A DNA stretch of 64,000 nucleotides. Origin: Acanthococcus lagerstroemiae (taxonomy: Eukaryota; Arthropoda; Insecta; Hemiptera; Eriococcidae). The notes under the pieces were generated by a model that did no database searches, was not told where the DNA came from, and saw only the letters and a list, made by a program, of their open reading frames with translations. The stretch's first letter is position 1. Each line of letters opens with the position of its first letter. Below, in pieces: positions 1-13,200 of the stretch. The translations under genes were made by a program, and so were the position numbers. The stretch is from NCBI GenBank assembly GCA_031841125.1, contig CM063112.1:23772603-23836602 (forward strand), given 5' to 3'.

Positions 1-560
1 AATTTTTTTCTTCAGAATCCGCGCGTTTCCCATCACGTGTACCTATATATCCCGTCGCAGACAACAGAACTCGAAACTGCAACCCCGATCTCCGTCTCCA
101 GTCACGATTAAAATTTCGCACGTTAAGTGAGCCGAGTATTTATCGTCTTAAGCCGAAAATTCCGCGCATTTTAGCGGCCGGGCGCTTTTTCCTTTCTTCT
201 GCTTTCTAATCGCCTGCACGGAACAAAAGCGAAACGAAACGAAGGGTTTAAGAGATAACGTCGTAGTTCGTCGAGTCGGTCACAATTTTTACGAAAAGTT
301 TCAAGCCTGACCTACTTTAACATTTTAGTTCGCGAAATCGATTTTTGAATTCCCGTCTTAATATTTTTCGGCCCAAAATCAAAGTCTCTCTCGTTTGCGG
401 CTGTGATGTAGGAATTCTCGAACGGGTGTTTGGGCGCGGAAAAGACAGCGCTTTTCAGTTCCAGAACCGAGAGCAACTCTGTAGTGACTTATGGATACGA
501 CTGAAGTGGATATTACCGACTTGCTTTACTTGTTTTTGTAGATAAAATTTCAGCTCGAGT
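1..560 (+). promoter_or_regulatory. Candidate promoter / untranslated first exon
   Basis: This stretch is less repetitive and richer in CG dinucleotides than the DNA after it. A CACGTG E-box lies at 34-39 and a TATATAT stretch at 44-50. An ATG at 491 opens a reading frame of only 16 codons (MDTTEVDITDLL...) ending in TAG. The next host coding exon, at 4141, enters in phase 0 without its own in-frame ATG, so a 5' exon must exist upstream, and this island is one place it could lie. I could not join any splice donor here to 4141 with a convincing frame. Assignment to the Drep2-like gene is inference from position only. Confidence 0.25.
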
Positions 561-1487
561 ACCACTCGTCCAAACGAGGAATGATTTTTAGCAACGATAC
601 CGCCTGTTTCGTTGTATTTTAATTAGCCAACAGGATAGCGAGAGGGCTATTTAAGTAATAAGTACTATGTCAGATGTTCGAGTATACCATTCACAGAGGG
701 AGCCAAACCAAGTCTTGCGTTTATGAGAAGCTCTGAAATGATAATTCAAGAATTTGAAAATCAAAGTCTGGGATAGTTGGTGCCAAATAAGGAAAACAAC
801 TGGCAGCTAAAGCTGAGTTATATCTTGCTGATGGCGACTGATTAATGGCAATGTAATTCTAAATCATGCACGTGAAAGAAATCTCCAAATGGAGGACGTG
901 ATAAATGGTATAACAAATGAATTTTATTCGAACAGTTCAAGAGTGCGTTTAATGCATTCATTATTACAATTGGAATATTTCAACAAACTTAATAGCAATT
1001 AATACAGTCTCTGATAACAAGAAAGTTCAGCTTTGGGTTGGGTCTGAATGATTGTCAGTTGTGCTTCGCAGTGTAAAGTTGTTGTCTCCTGCCACATTGC
1101 CAAATGAGATTAAAAAGTGTAGAAATAACAATTTTCACAGACTATCATTTACGACAACCTCACATTCGCGTTTTAAAATGTGAAGGGGGGGGGGGATTCT
1201 CGTCGTAAGAATGAAGCAGTTCAGCCATTTTCTAGCATTGAGCCTGGTTGGCCGAGCGAGAAAATGGCCACAGCGTGGAGGTAAAACCGAGTTACAACAA
1301 CTAGTCTGAAGGTCAGCTTGGTGTGTTACATAAGGTCTAGCGTTTTTGGCTGTAACTTCTGCTCTGAAGTATTTCCTTGAAGTTTCCATGACTTTTCCCT
1401 AAAAAATTTTCTGAATTCACATTATCAGCTCTTCTGACACATTGAGACTCATTTGAGACGTTTTAACTCAAACGGTTTGAGTGGCTT
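561..1487. other. No recognisable gene
   Basis: The sequence is AT-rich and noncoding. The only open frame of note (84 codons, minus strand, 1135-1389) resembles nothing I know and is read across a G-run. No repeat ends were identified. Confidence 0.5.
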
Positions 1488-1701
1488 CTTCTTCTAATTT
1501 TTGCTTCCAACCCGAGCCCTAGAATCCATCCTTTCGAACATTACCTCAGAAACGTCGGGGAGGCTGTTAGGGCTATCTTAGCCCTCTTCTCATCTTGCCG
1601 AAAATCCGGCCTAGGTCGAAATGTAGCGAGTTGCTACGTGGGCTCGAACCCGGGACCTCCGGATTCCGAGACCAGCGCGCTATCCACTCGACCATACAGA
1701 C
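1488..1701 (-). mobile_element. tRNA-derived SINE, copy 1
   Basis: Read on the minus strand from 1701, the element starts with a tRNA-like head. It has a box A (GTCGAGTGGATAG) and a box B (GGTCCCGGGTTCGAGCCC). A tail of about 130 bp follows, matching the body of the copy at 48295-48483. Box A differs slightly from the copy-3 version (TGGCCGAGTGG). The head resembles a Ser/Leu-type tRNA, but the clover-leaf is not intact, so this is a retroposon and not a tRNA gene. No target-site duplication was found here. Confidence 0.8.
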
Positions 1702-1749
1702 TCCTTTCAAGCTATAGTCTGAAGATCACCTTGGTATTACTTAAGTCTA

Positions 1750-2165
1750 GCGTTCTTGGCGGCATCTTCTTCCATCTTCTGTTATTTTACTCCCTAAATA
1801 GCAAAATTCGCTTACTTCCTCAATATTTTCCTATCCAATATTTATATTTAAACTATCATGCTCACATCGATTATATACCATTACTTTATTTTTATTTATT
1901 CTCATACGATATTCTCTACACTCAAAATCTCCTCCACTCCATGTAAAATGTTTTCCAAATCAGTACTCCTTTCAGCTAATACTTTCAGCTAATAAGACAA
2001 TATCATCAGCAAACCTGAGCATCTTTACTCACTCCCCATGTATACTGACACCTGCTTCAAATTTTTATTTTATTTCTTGTATGGCCCACTCTATGTACAG
2101 ATTAAATAATAGGTACTGGGGATAAGGAGCAAAGGAGCACTCCTGTCTTATCTGTCTTCATCGTT
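1750..2165 (-). mobile_element. Non-LTR retrotransposon RT fragment
   Basis: The minus strand encodes remnants of a reverse transcriptase. These include the catalytic box as MLRFADDIV (near 2000-2025) and a segment like FNLYIEWAIQEIK just before it. It is collinear with 20220-20575 and clearly the same family. Frameshifts and stops break it into short pieces, so it is dead. Confidence 0.75.
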
Positions 2166-2194
2166 GAGACACAGACTGAATTAATGTAACCATT

Positions 2195-2409
2195 CAAGCT
2201 CGGAGGGCCCGTGCTTGGGGCGGAAAAGGTTTCGAGCATAATATAGAAAAATTCATTCCCAGCTTTTTTAAACATTTACTCGAATTACAGCCATCCAACT
2301 TTTGTGTGTTGAAAATTGTTTGACGGGGGCAAGGGCAAGTAATTATTTTGACAACGGCTTGAGGGGGGGGGGGTTGCGTCTAAGCGCTCACGACCTTAAT
2401 CCGGCCCTG
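2195..2409. mobile_element. hAT-like MITE (215 bp)
   Basis: The element is flanked by an exact 8-bp direct repeat, TAACCATT, at 2187-2194 and 2410-2417. Eight-base duplications are the hallmark of hAT transposons. The right end reads GGATTAAGG...CCCTG when inverted (CAGGGCCGGATTAAGG), matching the terminus of the MITE at 14215-14481; the left end has diverged. It has no coding capacity. Confidence 0.75.
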
Positions 2410-2702
2410 TAACCATTTCTGTGTTATTAGGTCCTGTTTCGAGCTTTAAAATTCTATTTGTTCCGATGTGGTTTTGATTTCTTCCATAGATGAGTAACTT
2501 TACTATGTACGTAGAAACCCACTCCCCAAAAGCTCTTGATGTCTCCTCAGTAATAAAATAATGTTATTATTTCTTCTTTTAACTAAGCTTTTCTTTATTT
2601 TTCTGTTTTGTGCTATACCGATGATACCGTAATCAATATTTTTGACGTAATTTTCAAATCTTAGAAGCCTTACCTGTAATAATCAACCGAATTAGTGAAG
2701 TA

Positions 2703-3608
2703 GCCTAATATGGACCGGTTCTTAATGTGGACCACCGGCCTATCTCACTTGTTTACGGCGCTACCTGCCGGCATAGAATCTAAGCTGTTGCCCTTCATGT
2801 ACCATCTCGTTGATGTTGAAAATTCAAACTTGGATGCCCCCCCCCCTCCTCAAAAGGAAAGGGAAACCGGTTTTGTTGCTTTCAACTTTTCTCATTATCC
2901 TGTACGTTTTGTGTCATAATTTTGGGGGGGAAAATGCTTGAAAATTTTTTTCGAAAGTGTTAGTTTTAGCCCAAAGGAATAAAATATAATTCAAATGCTA
3001 TGTAGAGTTTTTCGACTGAAAGTTCAGAACTGGCAGTAAGTCACTTTGGAAAATGTTTGTTTTGGTAATACAATATGGACTATACCAATGATAACACGAA
3101 AATGAGCACAAAAATTATGTGAATTTTTGCAGATGGCAAAAAGTGGTAAATTATGGACCGAGAAAAAAAAAATACAATCGGCTGTTCTCAGCGTTAAAAA
3201 AATAAAGTGGAGGTCAAAAGCCTCCAAACTACATTCGGTTCCTTTGACGACTCGCAAGCGATTTGTTATGTGCTCAACATGTTTGAATCCTTGAATTCAT
3301 ATGATACTTAACTTTTTTCCACTTAAACATCAAAACGGTTTAACTTAATATTAATTTTTATTTTGCAATTTTTTCTTAAAGTTGTTTATATTGGAAGCTC
3401 AAATTTTTGATTTCCTAATATCGTAACATTCACAAACAAACAAAAAAAAAAAAAAAAAGTCATTTAAAATCCAGTTTTGATTTCTTTGAAATTTTCATTT
3501 AGGGGTGATACTAGGATTCGTTGACTACCATTCAAGGCCATTAGCAACATTTTCAGGCTCATGGAGGCCAACTTACAACCAAAAAACAAAATGTGGTCCA
3601 TATTAGGC
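2703..3608. mobile_element. TA-flanked DNA transposon (906 bp), Tc1/mariner-type ends
   Basis: Perfect 14-bp terminal inverted repeats (GCCTAATATGGACC) lie at the two ends. Each is bordered by TA (2701-2702 and 3609-3610), the duplication typical of Tc1/mariner insertions. The interior holds only short open frames and no DDE motif that I can recognise, so this is a non-autonomous or decayed copy. Confidence 0.65.
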
Positions 3609-3610
3609 TA

Positions 3611-4140
3611 CCGTACTATACTCGTACATAAATTTATTAACCATCAATGTCTTGCAAGAAAACAGAATGAATTTATTTCCTCGTTACATTTTCCACCAAC
3701 CTAATAAGCGATGTCGTTATACTCATCTTGTAATAACAGAAGCCATTTTCATGTTATCTCAACTTCAGGGTTAGAAGTTGAACTCAACAGTACCTTCCTC
3801 TACTCGGTCGCATCTCACTTGTTGCACACTTCACTTAGTATACAGCTTGACGTGCCAATTTAATATACGAAACTGAGAGGTGTCAAGCTGAAATCGCATG
3901 TCTAGAACGAATCCCCAGTGCGAAACAAATGGGACTGTATGTTCGAGCCGAGCATTCGAGCTCGCAGTTGAGGTGTTCAAACATCAGCTTTTCTCCGACA
4001 CTCTCTTAACATTTTGACTGGCAAGACCCGCGGACCCGTGTACATCTTTCTGAAACAACGCCGGATATGCGGTTCCATATAATTATGCAGATTACATTTT
4101 CCATATAAGCGGCGATTATATAACTCATCTGTTGTTTCAG
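3611..4140 (+). other. Unique sequence upstream of the first recognised exon
   Basis: The sequence is low in repeats and ends in a pyrimidine-containing acceptor (gttgtttcag) at 4140. A short frame begins with an ATG at 3928 (MGLYVRAEHSSSQL...), but I could not tie it to the exon at 4141. This is probably intron or 5' flank of the Drep2-like gene. Confidence 0.35.
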
Positions 4141-4237
4141 GAATATGGAAGCTCGAAACCGTTCAAAGTGTGGGATTTTTTAAGACGAGTTCGTAAAAGT
4201 TTAGTGGCGTCGTCCTTACGCGAGCTTGAACAACGCG
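4141..4237 (+). CDS. Drep2: Drep2-like exon A: first half of the CIDE-N domain
   Basis: The acceptor is gttgtttcag|GAATATGG and the donor is CAACGCG|GTAAGT. The exon encodes EYGSSKPFKVWDFLRRVRK followed by SLVASSLRELEQR. It carries the basic KPFK...RRVRKS patch typical of the start of CIDE-N domains. It ends in phase 1, so its last G joins CC of the next exon to make Ala (REL-EQR-A-KEKM). There is no in-frame ATG, so the start codon lies in an upstream exon that I could not identify. Confidence 0.85.
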
Positions 4238-7200
4238 GTAAGTGACCGAAATTAATTAATTTGATTCCGACATTCTCATGGAAAGAAATACGTGCGCAAA
4301 TTTGACCCGAAATACGGTTATCAGAATATTTCCAGCGGAAACTTGTCAATGAGAATCCCCATCTAATCTCCCCCTGGGAAACCTGTACGTACCATCAAAT
4401 TTGGAATTTCACGTGAAATGTGTCAAACAGTAAGGATTGAAAAGTGTATGGGTAGTGGGTATGGGCTTGAAATGTTGTCGTGGACAATAAGGCATCCTGA
4501 TTTATCTGCTGATTTGGAGCCATCAGTATATTTGGATAGAATTTATTAGAGTAATTGTTAAGGAGATGATTGAGATTTTGTTGGGATTTGTCGAGGTTGG
4601 TAAGTGATAGTCTAGCTTTGGTGAGTATGAGAGCCAAGGTGGGTTGCTATTGTGGAGGAGATGTAATAGTTTGGTATTGGTTTAGATGATCGATTGTAAG
4701 AGATTTTTATAATTGAAAGGGAGGGAATTGGGAGGGATCATGGAATGACGGGGATGGTAAAGTTGGGGTTTACGAGAATGTTGAGGATAGCATTCATGGA
4801 GATGAGATGCCTTCGAATATTTAGGGGGTTCGGACGACTCACACAGCAGACTGTCGATAGGAGTAGTTCGGTCTTTTGTAGTTATTGTAAATGGAGTTTG
4901 TTTAAATTCTTTGTTGTTTTTATGGTCGGAACTTTCCTGTATAACCACACAGACAGCCTCGTGGAGGTCTTCCATGTTTCGTGCATTCAGGTTGTTCAGT
5001 TTTTTTAAGGCTGAAGTTATTTTGTTTCTGTAGCTTTCTATACCACTTATACCGCTAATACCGAGAGTGTTCTTTGCGCTTTTTTATAGTTGTATACTTT
5101 GGATAGTCTTAAAACTATGAATATGAGTCTATGATCAGAGACAAATTTAAACCTGTTTGAAACCTCAAAATTTAGAATTTTGGTGTTTTTCCTAGTGTCA
5201 GGACGAAATCGATCAGGTTCTTATGTTCTTGGTTTGGGCTGATCCACGTCCATCTCCTCTTTTTCTTGAAAAATCTGTTTACTATTTCCAAGTCCAGTTC
5301 TTAGCTGAACTGGGTAAGCTTTACTCCTCTCATGTTTCGTTTGCCATTGTTGTAAGTACCTATTAAGTGTTTCTCTTCTGGTTTGCTTTTTCCAATTTGA
5401 CTGTTGAAATCTCCCCTAGTTATAATTTGTGTTTGGTTTTATTTTACTTTATTTATTTGCATTGGAGTACCCCCCTCCCCAAAAGGTACCCGAGAATCCC
5501 ATTGATAGGAAGGGACAGTAGATACAATATAATAATTCTTTAAAAAATACTTTTCATGTGAATAGTGGGGGATAAAGAAGAAGGAAAATATGATAGAAAG
5601 AGGGAGGGGGAGACAGGCATCAGAGCAAGGGCAGAGCGGGAGGCGAGGGGCGCGCAGGTCCACAGGAGGTAGTTGAGAATTGCGAATTGAGAACTGAGTG
5701 TTGAAGGAAGCCGAGGGGCCGAAACAAACCACACTTATGCGGTATAAGGGAAAGAACTGCAGAAACTATAGGACCTACATACCCTCGAGTACTTAAATGA
5801 CTGATGAGATATACTGTCTTCTACTCATGAAGAATATGTCTATCCCAGGGTCTTTTTGGGTAATATTACTATATAATGCTGAATTATTGTCCATACTTAT
5901 GCTGAGCCTCTACATGTTACAAATAGATCAGTATTTCTTGTATCAAATGTAGGGACCCGAACTGAATACGTGTTAATTTGCTGGAATCCAAAATTTTGTT
6001 ATTCAGAACATCCCTCAAGAAGACCAACTTTGCCAGACATCTTCTATTTTTTAAACTCATAATCTCAAAGCCAACCAAAAGTTCTTTGTATACAATTTCA
6101 GAATGATAATATGTAAAGATGTTGCAATTTATAAGTATTTCAGAAATATTTTTTGAATTTTCTCGGGCTCAACCCCCCTCCCATTGACCTTTGTTGATAT
6201 GTAGATAATGTAATAATTTATGGCGATCACTGCCCTTTATAACCTAACCTAACATGAAATATATGGTCACCCCCCACTGGTATAATTCCTGCGCACTGCG
6301 CACGGGCCTGGCAGTGGTATCTGAACTTGTGTAAATTTGTTCACCAAAGGTATATAACTCTATGCCAGACCTAAGTCTTTTACAAATTATACACACCTAA
6401 GGATATCTTTTTTTTATTTTATACTCGTATAAAATGGGACATTTTTTTCTTGAGTAGGTAATTATTTCTTCACACTTGTCAGTATTAAGTGGTAACAAAT
6501 TACGATCACTCCACTCAACTAGTGGGTCAAGATCTTATTGCAGTACTCTTTCGTCAGAATTCTTTTAGTTGACACTTCATTCTGTTTTCCAAAGCATTTT
6601 TATATGTATTCCATGCTTTTGTTATTAAAACCATCATTTCTTTCCTTATATGCCTGAATATTTGCTTCAACTCTTCATTAGAAGGTTTCTTTTTAATCCG
6701 TTTATATAGAGAGGATTTATTTTTCAATTTTTTGATGATTTCATATGTCAGAGACAAAACTTGAGTTTCAGTTTAATTGGGGGGGGGGGGGGGAATTTTC
6801 CGACAAATATTTTTTTAAACTAAAACTTTGCCAACAATTTTTTCTTAAATTTGAAAATTTGTCAATTTTTTATCAAAATATTTTTTAATTTAAAAAAATA
6901 ATGAACAAACAAACAAACGTTCTTAGAAAATGAAAAATTCAAATGAACAGTTTCAAAATTTGACGACTGATAAATTATTTTGGGTGTATAACCCCCCCCC
7001 CGCCCTCCCGCCATAGTTTTGTCCCTGCAAATACAGATTGGAACCTTATCCCCCAAGCACTCACATTTGCGCACATGAGCATACCCTAGTCTAGAAGAGT
7101 AAGGTGGAAGGATGTTAGATACTTGAGAGGAACACACAACTTCCTTTACAAATTAAGGTAGTCGTTATTTTACTCTTGATGATTTTTTTTTTAATTTTTT

Positions 7201-10200
7201 CTTCTCTGATTCGTCTTCTAAATTGATTCCAAAAAATCAAAAAAAAGTAAAAAACCTACGAAGTTTCAGATTGATCGGATTAGAGGAATCCGTGCCACAA
7301 GCTCTCTTTCATTCTTATGGGAAAAACACCTGGAGTTTTGACTTTCGTTCCAGACTATATTTCCCTCCTGGATCATTCTTCAAAAATGTTAATATTTCAG
7401 GTATGCTTTTTCATGGAAGAAAGTAGGGGATATTTAAACTTTTTCTGGTGGAAGTCGTTAAGAGACATAGTAATACTAAGCCGACAGTGAGGAGATTCTG
7501 TATTTTGGCATGGCAATCAAAATGATGAATGCCATGCCGAAAGACAATAGCGAACAAAAAGTGTTCTGCTGTCGATTAGTAGATTCCAAAACAAAAAGTT
7601 ATATGGAGAGTTGATAAAGGTATTCTAACCCATTAATTAGATGTAATTATTTCTGGATGATGAACCTCTATCGTTGTATAAAGATGACCGGCGCCGAAAG
7701 ACACTTTCTTTTTAATTCCTAATTTTAGACAATAATACGCGAATGCACGAGTCTCGTCACAAAAAAAATGGGATTTGATATGCGGACCGCATGCGACGAA
7801 AAAATATTGAAACTTCATTTCAATGTTACCTTGGGATCAGTTTGTTCTAATATACAGCTTGAAAATTTAGGAAAAAATAATAATAATAATAATAATAAAA
7901 ATTGTTCAAAGCACAGCCATGTCGACGGACATTTTAGCATATTTAGTCCAATTTTAACGCATTAAAAGTGGATCAAATTTTCTTCTTAAAGCTTGAAAAT
8001 GTAGAATTGAGTCATATCTATCAACGAAAAGGCAAAATGCCCGTATCATTAACAGCGTGTGAGATAACTGCTGGGGACTGAAATATCAACATTTTCGAAG
8101 AATAATCCTCCTATATTCACCAGGACCAAAGCCCGTAAATTAAACAATACAACATTTGCTATCGGATTCAGCTTCTGACATTGGAAAATAAGTCTTTTGT
8201 TTTCAACTTTTAGATTTTAATAAAATGTTCAAGTTTCTCAAATTTCAGTCTCTAGGTCAAACAGAGAATTTAGTGAAAACAGTCATTGAAATTCGAAATT
8301 CAACGTTTGCTACCGATTTTCAGATTTTCGAATTGTCTTTCCATATTTCAGCTTTATTTCGACCTTTCAGATAACGTTCGATACTCAGCTTGAAACCTTC
8401 GGCTTTTGACTGACCAGTCTCTAACAGGAGTCCAGGGTACTCCATTTTCAGAAACGAAATTTGACTTTCAGTTTGGGGAGGAGGAGAAGAAAAATTTTTA
8501 GACAAATATTTTTTGAAAACTAAGAAGTCGTTGACAAAATTTCCAAACAACTAAAAAGTTTGATTTTTTAATTGAAGAAAAATAAAATAAACAAACAAAC
8601 ATACATTCATAAAAAACGAAAAATTCAAATGAACATCTTCAAAATTTGCTGATTACCAAATTATTGGGGGGGTGTCAACCCCCACACCCCCCTATAGTTT
8701 CGCCCCGGTCATATGTGAACCAAGTAGGATATTTTTTCCGTCCAGTATCCTTTTTAATGGCACCGTCTTGCTTAAGATGTCTATTACTGAATTTTGGAAA
8801 GACTCAGCAACTTGGTTACTATCTGTAAGCGTGTACAATTCATCCCACTTTTTCAATTTAAATAGATTATACATGTCCAGAAAATTTGCTTTTTTGAAAT
8901 CAAACCTCCGAAGGTTTGTAGCTGTAGCTGTATTACACTACACAACAACATAAAAAACAATGTTATGAGATTATATGATTTTAGCTATATTTTGAATGCT
9001 GAATACGATGGTGTTGACTATTTTTCTCAAGAACCTCTCGTTTTCCATATTCAAAATTAAAGTTTTATCAAAATTTTCTCGTTTTATTCCTTTTTGTCGT
9101 CCACGAATAGCTACACTGATACTGATAACAATACTGAACGTGTATACCTAGTTGTTTGATCAGTAGATGATACTAAAATTCATATTTAAGATAAAAGATA
9201 AGAAAGAAAAAAATGAACTATACTCCAAAAATTATCATCGGCATTAAATTCCTCATTGAAAATACTTATAGAATCATATGTTCTCACGTCATTATTTTTT
9301 ACAAAATCTCAAATTGTTGTGTAGTGTTATTTTCTGAGGGATGTTTCACAAAATCAAACTCGACGAGTAAAGGTGGGTGGTAACTGTCACAGGTATCGGT
9401 CAAAGAGCCGCCCTCAGAAACTGCGATGTGAGGGAAGTTGGCAAGTGCCAAGTCCAGTGTTCTATTTAAAGAATTTGATAGTGTTATGTGACTTAAGGTG
9501 GTTGATATCTAAACGAATAGATGTCTTTGTATACCTACTCCATGATGTTCATCAGATTTACTAAAATTATTGTCGAATAATTGCAGGTTGAAATCCCCAA
9601 GTAAAAGTAAGTCATTGTTTATTAATTCGTATAAGGTTTTTTTTCCTCGAAAATTAATGAATACTCCCACCCACCCCTTCCCGGGGGAAATAAAATAAAC
9701 CTATGTACAGCCAAATGTGATTTGGAGTACGTATTCTAATCCAAATTTGTTCGCAGGAGATTTTCTCAACTTTCAATACAGTAACTCTTTCAACCCAAAG
9801 ATGCTTTTTGACAGCTAACATGACCCCACCCCCACGTTTACTAACCCCAACAGTCTGGACCCTGTCTTTTCGAACTCTCTTGTATTCGCTATCAAAAAGC
9901 TCCCCACTTTTTATGCCCCCATGTAGCCGTGTCTCGGTTAATGCAGTTATGTCATATGAGTTTGCTTTATTATTAATGTAGAATTGTTCGACCTTAGTCC
10001 TCAGCCCCCCTTACATTTTGATAATGGAAAGATAGTTTCATCTAATTTTTATCCATATTTTAATTTTTTAATGAGGGTCTCCCTTAAAAAAATGTTGAAA
10101 AATTAAACACAGCAAAGAATATGCTCACTGCCACTAGCAAACCAGTGTGCTCACCATCGCCATTGCAAACCCTCACCTGATGCCTGCAAAAGGGGAAATG

Positions 10201-13200
10201 TAAAGATATAAGGAAAAGAAGCGAAACTTATAAATAAATGACTTAGGTATAGACATACAAGTGTGGAAATAATTACTAATACTAAAACTAATGTAGCAAT
10301 GTATCGGTTCTTCATCAAACGCCATTCCTCTGTTCGCGATTACCTTAGTTCTTTTGGTTTGTCTCTTGGAGTGTTTCGCTCAAGAGCCCGTAGAAATTTT
10401 CTACATCCTCTTCTGCAGATGCAGTTGCGGTAGCATAGACCTGGATCAGCATCAAATGATTATTTTGTATTTTTAATTTTACTGTGGCTATCCTGTCGTC
10501 CATCAACCTTACAAAGAATATATTCATTGCCCCTCTAAAATAGTGAAAGTGAGTAGTGTACTCTACTACCCCCACTAACCTTACTTCTGCTTCTTCCTCA
10601 TTGCAAATACTCAATTATTTATCGCGAACGTAAAACGCGGCAATTTAATTTTCAACAGCTGAAATTTTAATTTTCTCAACTCAAGTAGCAATTTCTTCGC
10701 TTCCGATCCTGACCAAGTTGACTGAAAAATCTCTTTTCCGAAAACGCTCTTTAATCGCTTGACACTGTTGCATTCGTCAAGTTGACGGTGCTCGCGCCCA
10801 GAGAGCGACTAGGACGTTAATATTTTTAATCGACGATCGTTATACTCGAAACGTTAATTATATATTTACGTCGAATAAATAATTTAAAACGAGTTCTCCG
10901 TCTCCCACCCGTTCGCTATATATTGTGAAAAGCTCGGCATTTCCGCTTCTCGACTTGATATTTTTTTTCCACCGTCGACAATTTCAATCTAAATTGAACA
11001 TGAAAAGATAAAAGGAAGTCAACGTGAATGACGTTTTCTAATGAAAAGGAAATAAGCAGAGGTTACTCTGACAATGATATATTTAATGAAATTGGTTGGT
11101 ATAACTTTCTCTTCGTAAAACGATAAAATATAAAAAAAGGGGGTGGGAAGAGAAACGAGATAGAAAAGTAAATGAACGAAGGAAACGTTGAAAAAAAAAA
11201 TAGAAAGAAAAGATTAAAATAAATGAAATGACACTTTCGGTATGTCAAATATTATCATTTCTAAAGAGAAGATCTGAAGTGATTTGTACACGAAAAAAAA
11301 AATAGATTTGAAATGAAATTTGTGAAAGAAAAATTAGAGTTTCAGAACGAGTACAATATAAATTAATCTTGAGCTGAGTTTCATTTTTCTGATGATGAAC
11401 GCTGCTCGGTAATAATTACGCTACTACGGGTGCAGGAATGCAACTGAAATGTATTGTCTGTTGGAAGACGACATCACGTGCAGCTGGGTCAGGTGCATTA
11501 AATATTATGAGGACATAATTTCGAAATTGGAAATCATAATATGTCCGGCTTAGGACCTTAGAATCGTAAATCACAATACGTATCCAGTCTTAACGAAAAT
11601 GAGCTAGGCACATCATCTTACAGGAAATTTCATGGCGAATCTCGTAGTGCTGTTATTTGGCTGCTATTCCACAAAAAGTCATCTGTGAAACGGTAGTGTG
11701 GAATCATAACTCAAAACATTCAGTGGATATTATTAGTTGTGATAGAAATTATCATTTCATCATCACGGTTTCAGATGCCAGGGACTGTCCTGACTTCAAC
11801 GACATCCCCCCACGCCTCTCGGTCCTGAACTGCGACTACTGCCTCTGCAACTGATCTCAACCGGATCCGGATGCAGTCCGTCCATCTTATTGGTACATCT
11901 GCCCCTCTTGCCTGGGACTTTTCCGTGCATGATTTTTCGCTCCAAGTTCTCGCTTTCTCTTCGTGCTATATGTCCAAAATAGCCGAGGATTATTTTTTCA
12001 ATCAGAACACTCAGCCTTTGCGGCTCGTTCAGCTCTACTACTAGAGACGCATTCGTCCGCAGCATTTTACGCCAGATCCACATTTCAAAGGCATCTATCC
12101 TTTTTTGTCTTCTGTCTTAAGTGTCCATGTGTCTGCGGCGTACAGAAACACCAAAAAACGAGCATTTTCACAAGTTTCATACGTAGTCCCCTTGAGATCT
12201 TGCGGCTGCATGTAACATTTCGTAGTCGTATGCTGATCTTCCTAGCGCTACTCTGCGCCGAATTTCTCCAGACGAACCGCCGCATGCCTCTACCAGGGAG
12301 GCCAAGTAGACAAAACTGTCTACTTTCTCGAATTCGTTCAGCACGTTGCTTTGGGGCAGACAGCCGCTCCGGTCAGTGACCATCACCTTGGTTTTGGCTG
12401 TGTTAATGTATCGCCAAGTTTCTCACAGGCAATTTTTACCCTTTTAATTAATTCTGCCATCTCTGCTTCGTCTGCCGCGATCAGTGTGGTGTCATCTGCA
12501 TACCGGAGGTTCGACGACCAGTGATGGAAAGAAATTGAAAAGCGAAAAAGGAAAGCCTTTGAATTATTCGAATTTTTGAAAGCGACAAGTGCAAGCAAAA
12601 AACAAAACTGATTACGGGAAAACGAAAAGCAAAAAGCTTTATTCAATTCGCTTTTTACTGAATGGTGAGATGATTTTTAATGTGATTTTTGAATTTTATT
12701 CAATGGACTCTTGACTCTTTTCATCCTTGTTGTTTTTGAGTTTTGACAAAAGCGGAAAGCAAAAAGTTGTAAGCTAGAAGTTTTTAAAATGTGGGAAGTG
12801 AAAAGCAAAAAGTGAAAAGCAAAATAAACGTTGAAAAAGTGAAAAGCCGAAAGCGTAAGTTTTATTTTTTAAGGTCAAAAGCAAAATCGAAAAGTGGAAG
12901 CGATATTGAATCGCTTTCCATCACTGTCGACGACAGCCTCCTGCCACCAACAGAGATTCCACCTCTCCAGCTATCCAGAACGTGTCGCGTGGTGTACTCG
13001 CCATATATTATATTGAAAAGTTGTGGCGATAGTATGCATCCTTGCCTAACTCCACGTTCTACACGAAATGCAGATGATTCAGGGGTGTCGCTGGAATTTT
13101 TTGTGGGGCGGGGGGAGGGGTGTAGTATGTTGTATCAAAGTGTTTAACAGTCATTTAAGTCATTTATTTTCACTCAAGGTGATTTAAAAATTGAGGAATC

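Noticed and set aside
5439..5734. Two overlapping minus-strand frames as a gene
   Set aside because: They read through a GA/CT low-complexity tract and have no domain or context.
6241..6256. Interstitial telomere repeat (CCTAACCTAAC)
   Set aside because: Just over two units, well within chance for this base composition.
11963..12379. 138-codon plus-strand open frame as a gene
   Set aside because: It lies antisense to the reverse-transcriptase relic and has no domain of its own.
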